A DNA stretch of 64,000 nucleotides from Promethearchaeota archaeon (GCA_019058425.1 JAHPYZ010000001.1:9064-73063), one strand, 5' to 3'. Counted from the stretch's first letter, positions 55,023 to 63,902 are shown. The notes: generated by a model from the sequence alone, not told the origin. A program made the numbers and translations.

Positions 55023-55916
55023 TCACTTTATAACATATACAAGTTTTTGACCCTCTTGTTCTTCAAGGTTTAACTCTCGTCTAATCGCATTTCTGATTAA
55101 ATAGCCCCCAACATGCAATATTGAATCTTTCAGGATAGAATCTTGGTCCATTGAAGCATTACAAGGATAAGCATGATGGGCTTTACTTATTCTTTCATTT
55201 AAGGAAAGTTCTCCGCTCTTTCCATTTTTAAAATACTTTGATTTTAATTGTTGACAAATATAATAAGTGCTTCCGCATGGGGCACTTTGAAGGATGCAGG
55301 CATCTTCAATCGATTCTCCATCCTTACTTAATAGAAATGAGACAACTGGTTCTCCAATTTTATAACAATCTATAAATTCATCAATATATTCATGTTCATT
55401 TGTCAGATGAAAGCCAATTTTGTTATAGTCATTTAACTCTTTACTTAAAGAGCAGAAAGGTTTAGGAAAGACTGCTTGAATACCATATTTTTCGAATTCT
55501 TCTAAAACCTGGACTTGAAGTCCGGCAGGAACCCATTTAGGATCCTCTATTGGTACAATCACGGCTTTTACTTCTTTATCTTTTAGATAATAAGGTAGAC
55601 CTGAAAGTAAATCTTGATGTATGCCTACAACCATTATAAAATCGACTTGAGGGAGACTTTTTGGAAGAAATTCCTCTGGATCTTCTACAAAATCGGGTAC
55701 ATTTTCTCCCACTTTTTCATAAAAATAAATAGAATTAGCATGGCTTTTCACATGTTCACGGCATTTATCACATTTTACATTTTGCTCTAATATTTCACAT
55801 GCTTTACAAAACTCTTCATTGTTAATAAGATTACCAACAAATTTCTGAGTTAACATTTCAGTCTCAGGACCAATACCATAAAGAACACCCAGTTTATACG
55901 TTTTCTCCGTCAACAT
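55023..55916 (-). CDS. DUF166 family protein
   Basis: 297 residues. Conserved cysteines: CKAC...CDKC near residue 38-57 (zinc-like), and APCGSTYYICQQL with AHHAYPCNASMDQDSIL towards the C-terminus, the DUF166 signature in archaea (sometimes annotated as thymidylate synthase-related without firm proof). The fold is alpha/beta with VDFIMVVGIHQDLLSGLP and VKAVIVPIEDP strands. It starts 78 bases after the QueD gene on the same strand, so the two may be co-transcribed. Function unknown. Confidence 0.8.
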   Translation of the reverse strand: MLTEKTYKLGVLYGIGPETEMLTQKFVGNLINNEEFCKACEILEQNVKCDKCREHVKSHANSIYFYEKVGENVPDFVEDPEEFLPKSLPQVDFIMVVGIHQDLLSGLPYYLKDKEVKAVIVPIEDPKWVPAGLQVQVLEEFEKYGIQAVFPKPFCSLSKELNDYNKIGFHLTNEHEYIDEFIDCYKIGEPVVSFLLSKDGESIEDACILQSAPCGSTYYICQQLKSKYFKNGKSGELSLNERISKAHHAYPCNASMDQDSILKDSILHVGGYLIRNAIRRELNLEEQEGQKLVYVIK

Positions 55917-55994
55917 AAAAATGAAATAATTATATATTTTTATTTGTATTTTTAATACTCTATAAGAAATATATTAATTTGGCTGAACATGTTC

Positions 55995-56450
55995 TTAATC
56001 ACAGTATTCAGCACTAGTGCTTTTGCTTTCACCCACTCTTACTAAGATCTTTTTGTTTTTATATATCTCTTTCAATTTATTATGAATATATTTTGCTAAA
56101 AGCTCACTTGTGGTAGCCGGTATTGGTATGAAAAATATATCAGTTCGGGGCAAAACGTATCTTTTATTGTACGCAATTACCTCAACAGAATCTTTCTCTT
56201 CTCGAATCTCTATATCGTCCGATTCTGTTGGGATTAAAACATAATGATTTAATGGTTCAACTATCGACTCCAAATTCTCTTTCAGTTCGATGAAGTTAAC
56301 AACAAAATGATTATCATTTAATTTGTCGCTAATCTCAACTGAAACATAGTAATTATGACCATGTAATCGTGCACATTGACTCGGTTCTTTTAAGAAGTGA
56401 GATGCACTAAATTTAATATTCGTTGATTCTAATCTTATTTTAAAACTCAT
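55995..56450 (-). CDS. queD: 6-carboxy-tetrahydropterin synthase (QueD/PTPS)
   Basis: 151 residues from the second ATG (MSFKIRLESTNIKFSASH); an ATG at 56465 would add five residues that do not fit the first strand. The zinc histidines are in FSASHF and LHGHNYY, the catalytic cysteine is in SQCARLHGH and the terminal Glu in VGESKSTSAEY. The protein converts dihydroneopterin triphosphate to carboxytetrahydropterin, the second step to preQ0. It is divergent from the SDR-QueC fusion gene with 182 bases between the coding starts, a fitting arrangement for archaeosine or queuosine precursor synthesis. Confidence 0.93.
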   Translation of the reverse strand: MSFKIRLESTNIKFSASHFLKEPSQCARLHGHNYYVSVEISDKLNDNHFVVNFIELKENLESIVEPLNHYVLIPTESDDIEIREEKDSVEVIAYNKRYVLPRTDIFFIPIPATTSELLAKYIHNKLKEIYKNKKILVRVGESKSTSAEYCD

Positions 56451-56632
56451 TGTAAATTTGCCCACAGTAATAATTTATTTGCTTTTATCATTTTTGTATG
56501 CAACAAGCTCTTTGATATTTTTATATTTTATGTTTAAAAACAATAAATATGAAAGAATTTTTCTAAAGAATAGAACACCTTTCATCAATAATTTGATTTC
56601 TATAAAATAATTATTTATAAGTCAAAATAAAT

Positions 56633-58243
56633 ATGACTTTTACCTTTCATAATAAATTCGAGGATGCTCATACGATGGAGTATAAGAAATTAGTAATAAC
56701 CGGAGCTAATGGATATTTAGGACAACAAACGATAATACAAGCTATCAAAAATGGTTGGGATGTTATTGGTATTGTTCGTCGAAAGGATGCTACAAAAGAT
56801 GTAGAGTCTTTGGGAGCAAAAGCGGTTATTATCAAAGAATTTAGTGTTAGTGAGCTCAGAAAAGTATTGGAGGGATGCAAAGCATTAATTCAATTTCGTG
56901 GTGTTGTGTGTGGTTCTGAAGAACTCTTTGAGAAGATAAATATTGAAGGAATGCGTGTACTAGCTGAAGCTGCTCATGAAGCAAAAGTAGCTAGGATAAT
57001 TTTTCCATCAGGTTTAGGAGTTGATAGATACGGAACAGAAGAATGGGCTACTGATGCATACTTTTATTCAAAAAAAGAAGCAGAAAAAATACTCGAAAAT
57101 GGAACCGTTCCTTATATAATTTTTAGACCTTCCTATATTTTGGGTCCGGATGATGAACTTATCCCTGAGATCATAAACCAAATTGGCAGTGGGATTGTTC
57201 AGGTTGCTGGCAATGGTAAAATTCCAATGCAACCTATTTTTGTTAAGGACGCAGTTCATGCTTTTTTAGCGGCGGCTGATGGAAAAGGGAAGAATAATCA
57301 AATTTATGATCTTGTTGGTCCCAAAATCATAAATATGCTTGATTTGATTGAATTAGTCGTTGAGAGTATGATTGCATTAGGTTTCAATATCCCTCAACCA
57401 CGAATTAACAATATAAGTTTTGAAAATGCTCCAGAACTCCTCGGGCTGTGTAAAGAAATGATTGATGTAATGAGATGCAATATAACCTCAGATGGTAATA
57501 TCGCAGCTAAAACACTTGGTTATAAATTATCTGATATAAATGATGCTATAAAAGAAGCAGTTAAAGCAAAAATCACTCCTAAATCCAAAGACAGTGGAAA
57601 GAAAGCAATAGTTTTATTATCTGGTGGGATGGATTCTGCTGTTGCGCTTTACAAGGCACATCAAGAAGGTTTTGAATTAATAGCTCTTTCAATTAATTAT
57701 CATCTCAGACCTGAAAATGAAAAAAAAGGAGCCAAAAAACTAGCAGAAAGTCTCGATATTAAAATTATTGAAATTCCAATACCATTTCTGAAGGAATCAA
57801 TAGATTTACGAATAGAAGGATTTCCTATACCAAATGTTCTCCATGCTCCTGAAGGATTTATCCCCTCAAGGAATCTCATTTTTTATTCAATAGCATCTTA
57901 TTATGCAGAAGTTTTTGGATGTAAATTTATAATAGGGGGACATATATCCGTTGATCCACAATATTTTCCCGATGCTGCTCCACTCTTTTTCAATTCTCTT
58001 GAGGATCTAATTAATAAAGGAAAGCACCTTGATGATATAACCACAATAAAATTATTATTTCCATTAGCAAAAATGTCTAAAGTAGAGGTAGCAAAATTAG
58101 CAAGAAAATTAAAGGTTCCTTTAAAATGGACTTGGAGCTGTTATAGCGATGGAGATCAACCATGTGGTAGATGTAGTTCTTGTCGAAAAAGAAGTGAAGC
58201 GTTCTCAAAATTAAATTTTTCTGACCAAGAATTTTCTTTATAA
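56633..58243 (+). CDS. queC: SDR domain fused to QueC (7-cyano-7-deazaguanine synthase)
   Basis: 536 residues, or 522 from the second ATG at 56675, which begins directly before the Rossmann motif and is the better start. Residues 17-310 are an atypical SDR/NmrA-like domain: VITGANGYLG (22-30), the YxxxK pair at Y143/K147 (YFYSKKEAEK) and RPSYILGPDDE. Residues 322-520 are QueC: ATP pyrophosphatase loop LLSGGMDSAVAL (328-339), FIPSRNLIF, GGHISVDPQYFPD, and the zinc cysteines C503, C511, C514 and C517 (CGRCSSC). QueC makes preQ0 from carboxydeazaguanine. I know no standard role for an SDR joined to QueC; it may act on a neighbouring deazapurine step. All catalytic residues of both domains are present. 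Confidence 0.9.
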   Translation: MTFTFHNKFEDAHTMEYKKLVITGANGYLGQQTIIQAIKNGWDVIGIVRRKDATKDVESLGAKAVIIKEFSVSELRKVLEGCKALIQFRGVVCGSEELFEKINIEGMRVLAEAAHEAKVARIIFPSGLGVDRYGTEEWATDAYFYSKKEAEKILENGTVPYIIFRPSYILGPDDELIPEIINQIGSGIVQVAGNGKIPMQPIFVKDAVHAFLAAADGKGKNNQIYDLVGPKIINMLDLIELVVESMIALGFNIPQPRINNISFENAPELLGLCKEMIDVMRCNITSDGNIAAKTLGYKLSDINDAIKEAVKAKITPKSKDSGKKAIVLLSGGMDSAVALYKAHQEGFELIALSINYHLRPENEKKGAKKLAESLDIKIIEIPIPFLKESIDLRIEGFPIPNVLHAPEGFIPSRNLIFYSIASYYAEVFGCKFIIGGHISVDPQYFPDAAPLFFNSLEDLINKGKHLDDITTIKLLFPLAKMSKVEVAKLARKLKVPLKWTWSCYSDGDQPCGRCSSCRKRSEAFSKLNFSDQEFSL

Positions 58244-58353
58244 TACCCACTTTTATCCAATCGATTCATTTTATATTTGGAGATAAATTTATAAAAAGCT
58301 TAGATCATATCATATACATACAGATCTTCATCCAATTCAGGCTCTCGAATCCC

Positions 58354-58983
58354 ATGAATGAAATAGTTGAATTAACCTCAAATGAAAGTTCTCACGAAAT
58401 TCGAGTAGTATGTCCAGTATGTTCAACTAGTAAAATGTTAAAGGTTCCCATAAAAGTAATTAAACAAAGTAAACAACTGACTACAATCTCAATACCTTCA
58501 AAATTATGTTGCGACCACAGCTTTCAATCTTTTGTAGACAAGAATTATAAGGTACGTGGATATCAAAAAGTCGATTTTGAAATCACTCATGTGGAGTATG
58601 TGGAATATGATCCAATAGCCATTTTTAGTTCAAAACCATTATTTCAGGAATTAATTACTATTTTAAGGAGTTATATAGATGATAAAGAAATCCTTGGAAG
58701 TGGTATGTTTACTCTGGATGGTCACATACTTTTCTCTTCAATTCACGATAACACATTGTTTTTAATAATAAAAGAACTTGAAGTGAGGAGTAAGCAAAAA
58801 TTAACCAGATTAAAGAAATTATTCTTAGAATTAGAGAATAAGCAAAAAATTCATTTGATTTATCATGATATAGACGGAATGAAATTCGTGTCTATCTTAT
58901 TTTTCTCCGACGAGGTTAGAGTTGGTAAAGCTAACTATTTTGTAAACGACTTTTTAAAAGAATTGAGAAAACTCGGTATTTGA
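58354..58983 (+). CDS. Zinc-ribbon plus roadblock-like protein (first of tandem pair)
   Basis: 209 residues. N-terminal zinc ribbon CPVC (residues 20-23) with CCDH about 30 residues later, followed by the aromatic block FQSFVDKNYKVRGYQKVDFEI. The C-terminal half (about 95-209) begins with a helix FQELITILRSYIDDKEILG, then GSGMFTLDGHILFSS, a helix, and further strands KFVSILFFSDEV, the helix-first order of roadblock domains. The next gene has the same plan. No GTPase is attached here; it could be the separate regulator of one. Fold call from pattern only. Confidence 0.65.
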   Translation: MNEIVELTSNESSHEIRVVCPVCSTSKMLKVPIKVIKQSKQLTTISIPSKLCCDHSFQSFVDKNYKVRGYQKVDFEITHVEYVEYDPIAIFSSKPLFQELITILRSYIDDKEILGSGMFTLDGHILFSSIHDNTLFLIIKELEVRSKQKLTRLKKLFLELENKQKIHLIYHDIDGMKFVSILFFSDEVRVGKANYFVNDFLKELRKLGI

Positions 58984-59134
58984 ACTAATATATAACCTTC
59001 AGTTAATATTAATATGAGCTAAATAATTATAGTTTTCCTTATAATGATCTTTATTTCTTGAAGGAAAGTTATTATAGACAAAAATATTATCATATAAATA
59101 TAGATTTTCAATAAGGGAAACATCATCGAATCAA

Positions 59135-59791
59135 ATGATCGATACTGAAGAAGTAAATTCAAAGGAAGAAGAGCAAGAAATTAACATCGTCTGTCCAACC
59201 TGTGGAAGTAAGAAAGCATTAAAAATACCTATAAAAATAATTAATCAAGCTAAGCAGTTAACTACAGTTTCTATTCCATCTGGGACGGTTTGTGAACATG
59301 GTTTTCAATCCTTTGTTGATAAAAATTTCAAAGTGCGTGGATATCAAAAGGTAGATTTTGAATTCTCTCATATGGAATTTTTTGAGAGAAGTGACATTGA
59401 TTCTACAGAAGCAAATGATCCTACTTCTGTACTTATATCACAGCAATTATTTCAAGATATCATAAGTTTATTGCGTTCTTACGTGGACGATAAAGAGATC
59501 CTAGGTAGCGGGATGTTTACTGAAGACGGACACGTGGTTTACTCGTCACTTCCCAGCAATACACTTTTCTCAATAACAAAAGAATTTGAAGTACGAAGTG
59601 AGAAGAAATTAAGTAGTTTAAAGAAGATGTATCTTGAATTGGAAAATGATCAGAAAATTTGTTCTAATTATCTTGAAATTAGAGGTATACGGTTCGCTTT
59701 GGTATTGTTTTTCTCCCCTATCGTTAAATTGGGGATGGGAAATTTATATCTCAATGATTTAGTAAAGAAGATAAGAAAACTAGAAAATTAG
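59135..59791 (+). CDS. Zinc-ribbon plus roadblock-like protein (second of tandem pair)
   Basis: 218 residues, clearly homologous to 58354: CPTCGSKKALK and CEHGFQSFVDKNFKVRGYQKVDFEF match the first protein almost residue by residue, and FQDIISLLRSYVDDKEILGSGMFTEDGHVVYSS repeats the roadblock-like entry. An insertion of about ten residues (SDIDSTEANDPTS) separates the ribbon from the C-terminal domain. Upstream DNA also shares words with the first gene (ATCATATA..., TCGAATC before the ATG), so promoter and gene were duplicated together. Confidence 0.65.
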   Translation: MIDTEEVNSKEEEQEINIVCPTCGSKKALKIPIKIINQAKQLTTVSIPSGTVCEHGFQSFVDKNFKVRGYQKVDFEFSHMEFFERSDIDSTEANDPTSVLISQQLFQDIISLLRSYVDDKEILGSGMFTEDGHVVYSSLPSNTLFSITKEFEVRSEKKLSSLKKMYLELENDQKICSNYLEIRGIRFALVLFFSPIVKLGMGNLYLNDLVKKIRKLEN

Positions 59792-59897
59792 AGAATTTTT
59801 CTTGAGATGCGTTATTTATTTCTTCATAAATAGTTATAAATATAGCTATAATTATGTGCTTTATAAGAGTACAAATAATATCTTATATTCCTAAAAA

Positions 59898-60734
59898 ATG
59901 GATCTTCAAAAGATAAAAAATAAAATGGTCCAAGATTTACGAGAGCAAATTCCTGAAATTAACGAAGACAATATTCAAATATTTGAGGTTCCGAGTAAAA
60001 AGAATTCTGTTATCCAATTAAAATTTAAAACGAAACCATCTAAATTACCGAATGAAGTTTATGTTAAAATTTTTAAAACGGAAAATGTTGCCAATGAGAT
60101 TAATATATTAAATAGATTAAAAAACCAAAAATTTCATGTTCCAAGTATACTATTTTTTCAAAAGCCCTATTTATTCCTTGAAAAAGTTCAAGGTACAAAT
60201 TTATGTGATTTTATCAATGAACCCTTAAAAGAAACTGAGAATTTAGACGATTTAGATTCTGATACAAGAACTCAAATTATTAATAGCGTAGAAAGACTTG
60301 CAGAATTTATAGCTCAATTTCATGAAAAGAATTTTGTTAGGAAAAGATATAAAGGTAAAAAGAAATTTGTTCTATGTAAGGGTGATACCAGATTGAGAGA
60401 TTTCATTTATGACTCTGAGATTAATGAAATATATGCTGTTGATTTTGAAGATGCATATGAAGGTAATCATATGGATGATTTAGCATGGATCTGTACTTCT
60501 CTTCTTGATACTGATCCAGGACTCTTTGAAATGAAGGAACCAAAACATAAAATAGACCTAATTAATATTTTCCTTAGAAAATATTACCGAACTAATCCAA
60601 ATTTCCCTTTTGAATTTAGCTACCTCGCAGAAAAAATAATTGAGAATTTAAATATCGTAATTGAAAGAAGAAATCTCCCATATGGTGTAGTCAGCAAAGA
60701 GAAGTTAATAAAGGATATTTCTAAAGAAATTTAA
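59898..60734 (+). CDS. Protein-kinase-like/aminoglycoside-phosphotransferase-like protein
   Basis: 278 residues with a kinase fold outline: VYVKIFK (Lys57, the VAIK lysine), E67, hinge YLFLEKVQGTNLCDFI (91-106), catalytic loop CKGDTRLRDF (160-169) and metal loop VDFEDAYEGN (181-190), then MDDLAWICTS as in APH-type enzymes. The catalytic loop has Lys in place of His before Gly-Asp and lacks the usual Asn, so activity may be altered, as in RIO- or Bud32-like kinases. Substrate unknown. It stands between the zinc-ribbon pair and the coiled-coil genes. Confidence 0.7.
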   Translation: MDLQKIKNKMVQDLREQIPEINEDNIQIFEVPSKKNSVIQLKFKTKPSKLPNEVYVKIFKTENVANEINILNRLKNQKFHVPSILFFQKPYLFLEKVQGTNLCDFINEPLKETENLDDLDSDTRTQIINSVERLAEFIAQFHEKNFVRKRYKGKKKFVLCKGDTRLRDFIYDSEINEIYAVDFEDAYEGNHMDDLAWICTSLLDTDPGLFEMKEPKHKIDLINIFLRKYYRTNPNFPFEFSYLAEKIIENLNIVIERRNLPYGVVSKEKLIKDISKEI

Positions 60735-60809
60735 TCTTTTTTTATCTTTCTAAAAATTTAATAATACTAACACTATTATTTTATAAACTATTTTAAAGGT
60801 GAAACTTAT

Positions 60810-61556
60810 ATGAGTATTACTGAAACTAAGAGCTCGCTCAAAAAGATACTTTCAATTATCGAGGAATTAAACAGATTAAATTCTGATTCAATTCCTAAAT
60901 TACAAGCTCAACCAACAAATTTATTAGAAGAAATTGGAAAATTTGAAGAGGTCAAAACGACTAATCTAAATAGTATTGAATCTAATGATGATGAGATAAA
61001 CTCACTAAAGAATAAAATATCTCAAAATCAGCGAGATATTGCTACATTAGAAGAAGGTAATGCAGAACTTAATAATCAACGACAAAATCTTCTAGATAAA
61101 ATTCAAGAAACACAAAACGAATTAAATGAAACCCAAACAAAAATCACGGCACGAAGAGAAGAGTTAGCAACCCGTAGTAGTCGCTTAGATGAATTAGAAA
61201 ATAGAATAATTGAGTTAAAGGACCTTCAGGAGAAATTTGATAATAAAATGAAAGAATTAGAAACTCAACTTCAAGAAGAATATAATAAAAAAGAGAAGTT
61301 TAGCAACTCGTATGCTATGCGAACTGCTGCGATGAAGTCTTTGATAAAAGCGGGGTATATACAATCAGCTCAATTAAAACTTATCCAAGCTTTACAACCT
61401 AATACAACTCTCGAACTAAAGGGTATTGTTCAAGCAATGGGCTTAAGGGAAGATGTGGCAAGAAGTATTTTAACAAAAATGGTTAATAAAAATGGACCGA
61501 TTGAATATGATGAGGGAAATGGAACAGTGACACTAAAGGGAGAGGTTGATTTCTAA
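60810..61556 (+). CDS. Coiled-coil protein with C-terminal winged helix (first of pair)
   Basis: 248 residues: long coiled coil (about 35-170, rich in Glu, Gln, Asn, Lys heptads; KDLQEKFDNKMKELETQL) followed by a short winged-helix-like domain (about 175-248) with AAMKSLIKAGYIQSAQLKLIQAL, LKGIVQAMGLREDVARSILTKMV and a wing PIEYDEGNGTVTLKG. Its TAA overlaps the ATG of the next gene by one base (TAATG), so translation is coupled and the two probably form a complex. The layout recalls ESCRT- or condensin-associated proteins, but I see no signature of either. Confidence 0.75.
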   Translation: MSITETKSSLKKILSIIEELNRLNSDSIPKLQAQPTNLLEEIGKFEEVKTTNLNSIESNDDEINSLKNKISQNQRDIATLEEGNAELNNQRQNLLDKIQETQNELNETQTKITARREELATRSSRLDELENRIIELKDLQEKFDNKMKELETQLQEEYNKKEKFSNSYAMRTAAMKSLIKAGYIQSAQLKLIQALQPNTTLELKGIVQAMGLREDVARSILTKMVNKNGPIEYDEGNGTVTLKGEVDF

Positions 61557-62284
61557 TGGGGTCACAAGAAATTTTGGCATTAATCGAACAATTTGAGACT
61601 GCCTATGATACATATTGGCAAGTTCTCCAAAAACATAATGAGGAAGTACTTTCACAATTAAGAGAAGCTTGTCGTTATATGCAAGCCGAACAAAAAGAAG
61701 AAGAAGGTATAAAAGAAAAATTATCAGCTCAAAACTCAGAATTGACAGAATTAAGAACAAAATCAGAAGAACTAGATAGTAATATTGAAGGGCTAAAAAC
61801 AAAAAAGGATGAATTAACTTCAAAGATTTCTGAATTAACCAACACATTGGAAACTAGTGTTAATGATTTAAAGAAACCTGCATTTGAACTTACTCAACTT
61901 GACGATAAGCTCAGCGTTGTAAATGAAAAAATCACTGCCAAAGAAGAAGATAAAACAGTAATGGATCAAAAAACAGTCGATAACGAAAACCGAGAGATGG
62001 AATTAAAAAATACCTACCAGAAAAAGATGGATGACCTTGAGGATAAAATTAACCAAATGAGACAAAAAAACTTCTTTACGTCCTTTTTAATCGAAAATTC
62101 AGATGAAGAAATACATGAAGTGGATATCATCGCTACTATCATGGATAAGGGGGAAGCAAAATTGGATGATTTAAAGAAACTTCTTGATGTTCCACCAATA
62201 ATGGCAGTGCGTACTATTAAGCAATTAGCTGTTAAGGGTATCCTCAATCTTGATGAAAATACAAATAGAGTAACTCTACCATAA
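61556..62284 (+). CDS. Coiled-coil protein with C-terminal winged helix (second of pair)
   Basis: 242 residues, the same plan as the gene it overlaps: N-terminal helix, coiled coil (about 40-185, ending KKMDDLEDKINQMRQKN) and a winged helix (about 190-242: EEIHEVDIIATIMDKGEAKLDDLKKLLDVPPIMAVRTIKQLAVKG, wing NLDENTNRVTLP). The two winged helices are similar in length and place but low in identity, consistent with old duplication and heterodimer formation. It has no membrane segment. Confidence 0.75.
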   Translation: MGSQEILALIEQFETAYDTYWQVLQKHNEEVLSQLREACRYMQAEQKEEEGIKEKLSAQNSELTELRTKSEELDSNIEGLKTKKDELTSKISELTNTLETSVNDLKKPAFELTQLDDKLSVVNEKITAKEEDKTVMDQKTVDNENREMELKNTYQKKMDDLEDKINQMRQKNFFTSFLIENSDEEIHEVDIIATIMDKGEAKLDDLKKLLDVPPIMAVRTIKQLAVKGILNLDENTNRVTLP

Positions 62285-62433
62285 TTGTTTTTTTTAATTT
62301 TTATTTTTCTATTTTTATACATGAAATATGAGAATTAGCAAGATGTACTTGGACAAATAAGTATATATACATAATTTCATTAATTGTCTAATAATTAGTC
62401 TAATTTTAAAATAAACAATTAGAGGGTGAGTAA

Positions 62434-63030
62434 ATGGCTCCAACTAAGCATATAAAGGTTGAGAATGCAGCAAAGAAACTAGGCTTTACTAATTTTCCTG
62501 TAACAATTTTATATGGACAACCTAAAAAAATAGGAAGTTATAGATCCGATTTTGATAAGGCTCTAATGTTTTTAAATTCAGGTGGTCACTCTTCAGGAAT
62601 TATAACTGATACAGCAAGAATTATCCTCGAAATGTTAGAAAAACAATATGAATATAGTTACGAAAAGTTTAAAAAAATCGACCAACCTTCAGCAAAACCT
62701 TGTTTTTTCTATGCATATGGAAGAGAAAAGAGAGTGCATAAGTATTATATTCTTATTCCTGCTGCAAAACTATATATCGAACTTAATAATAAAGTGAAAG
62801 AACCAGCGAGATTGAACTTGAAAAGGCATGGATTTCAGTTAAAAATCTATTCTCCAGAAGAGGAGCATAAATACAATATAGCTAATGCCATTAATAATGC
62901 TTATGAGGGTGGATTTCTCAATCGTGTAAATAATTGGGAAAGAATTGAGGAGTTTTTTAATGTTAAGGCTGACGAATGTGTTAAAGATTGGAATTCACTA
63001 TTAAGACCTTCCTTGACTCCTATGGCATAA
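62434..63030 (+). CDS. Hypothetical protein
   Basis: 198 residues without a family I know. Segments of interest: KLGFTNFPVTILYGQPKKIGSYRSDFDKALMFLNSGGHSSG near the start, with a His/Ser/Gly loop, and FFYAYGREKRVHKYYILIPAAKLYIEL in the middle, an aromatic strand pair with basic residues that could bind nucleic acid. The C-terminus reads CVKDWNSLLRPSLTPMA. No membrane helix or signal peptide. GAGGG (62422-62426) lies eight bases upstream of the ATG as a fair ribosome site. Confidence 0.7.
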   Translation: MAPTKHIKVENAAKKLGFTNFPVTILYGQPKKIGSYRSDFDKALMFLNSGGHSSGIITDTARIILEMLEKQYEYSYEKFKKIDQPSAKPCFFYAYGREKRVHKYYILIPAAKLYIELNNKVKEPARLNLKRHGFQLKIYSPEEEHKYNIANAINNAYEGGFLNRVNNWERIEEFFNVKADECVKDWNSLLRPSLTPMA

Positions 63031-63070
63031 TAGTTATTTCTCTAGTCGTATAAAGGCACTCTTCACTTTT

Positions 63071-63083
63071 TGACCCACGGTCA
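63071..63083. promoter_or_regulatory. TetR-type operator, site 1
   Basis: TGACC-CAC-GGTCA is a perfect 5-3-5 palindrome upstream of the TATA-like box at 63098-63107. The same half-sites recur in sites 2 and 3 in front of the TetR gene, as expected for autoregulation. Confidence 0.75.
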
Positions 63084-63088
63084 ATTAA

Positions 63089-63101
63089 TGACCAAAGGTT
63101 T
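63089..63101. promoter_or_regulatory. TetR-type operator, site 2 (half-degenerate), at the promoter
   Basis: TGACC-AAA-GGTTT keeps the left half-site and part of the right. It overlaps the purine-rich BRE and the start of the TATA-like run TTTAAATAC, so binding would block the initiation factors directly. Confidence 0.6.
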
Positions 63102-63131
63102 AAATACAAGAAATGTCACTAATATATTTAA

Positions 63132-63144
63132 TGACCCTCGGTCA
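63132..63144. promoter_or_regulatory. TetR-type operator, site 3
   Basis: TGACC-CTC-GGTCA, a perfect palindrome 61 bases after site 1. It lies about 30 bases after the TATA-like box, at the expected transcription start, and 30 bases before the TetR ATG. Confidence 0.75.
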
Positions 63145-63173
63145 AAAAGTTACCCATGTTCAAATTGATTTAA

Positions 63174-63869
63174 ATGTATAACGAGCGTAAAAAACGTATC
63201 CAACAAAGAAAAGAAAGAGAAAAAGAGCAACGGCGCTGTGAAATCATAACGACAGCTATGGATTTTTTTATTTCTAAAGGATTCAATGAAACTACTATGG
63301 AAGATATTGCTCTTAAGGCATCATTAAGTAAAGGTACCTTATATAATTATTTTGATTCGAAAGATGATCTTTACTTGGCTGTAGCAACAAGGGCGACTAG
63401 AAGACTAAACGATTCTTACGAAACTACTGACCTGACATCAAAATCAGAATTCCAATGTATTCTATCGAAAGGATATACCACTTATGAATTTTCAAAAAAA
63501 TATCCAAAACTATATATGATTGCAAGTGAGATTCGAAAAGAACCTGTTTATCTAAACATGTATAAAAAAGTAATAGAGAGAAAACCTTTAAACCGAAATG
63601 AAACAGAAATGAATGTTGAGACACAGCGATATCAACAACTTGTATTTAAACCAATAAAAGAAGCGATTGATAAAAAAATCATTAGAGATGACTTAGATCC
63701 TCGTTTCTTGACATTTGCACTAACATCTTTAACAGGGGGGTTAATTGATATTCTTAGAAATTTTCATACTCTTTATGAATCTATAGGAATAAATACTGAT
63801 GATATTTTTGAATTGGTGTTTGAATGGGTGGCTGAGGGTATAAAAACTAAAAGAAAAGAAGAGAAATAA
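63174..63869 (+). CDS. TetR-family transcription regulator
   Basis: 231 residues. A very basic N-terminus (KKRIQQRKEREKEQRR) precedes the TetR DNA-binding domain: FFISKGFNETTMEDIALKASLSKGTLYNYFDSKDDLYLAV (31-70), with the recognition helix KGTLYNYF. The C-terminal helical domain (80-231) binds an unknown ligand. The upstream region has three 5-3-5 palindromes, so it probably represses itself and the downstream gene. A gene for a probable membrane protein starts 33 bases after its stop with a strong Shine-Dalgarno, suggesting an operon, such as a ligand exporter under its control. Confidence 0.93.
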   Translation: MYNERKKRIQQRKEREKEQRRCEIITTAMDFFISKGFNETTMEDIALKASLSKGTLYNYFDSKDDLYLAVATRATRRLNDSYETTDLTSKSEFQCILSKGYTTYEFSKKYPKLYMIASEIRKEPVYLNMYKKVIERKPLNRNETEMNVETQRYQQLVFKPIKEAIDKKIIRDDLDPRFLTFALTSLTGGLIDILRNFHTLYESIGINTDDIFELVFEWVAEGIKTKRKEEK

Positions 63870-63888
63870 AAAATTTAACAAATTTAAA

Positions 63889-63897
63889 AGGAGGTTA
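63889..63897 (+). promoter_or_regulatory. Strong Shine-Dalgarno site
   Basis: AAAGGAGGT ends five bases before the ATG at 63903, the clearest ribosome site of the window; it supports that start. Confidence 0.75.
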
Positions 63898-63902
63898 TAA
63901 AA

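Noticed and set aside
60810-62284. Assignment of the coiled-coil/winged-helix pair to ESCRT-III, CdvB or kleisin-associated proteins
   Set aside because: Architecture is similar in outline only; no family motif is visible, so a name would be guesswork.
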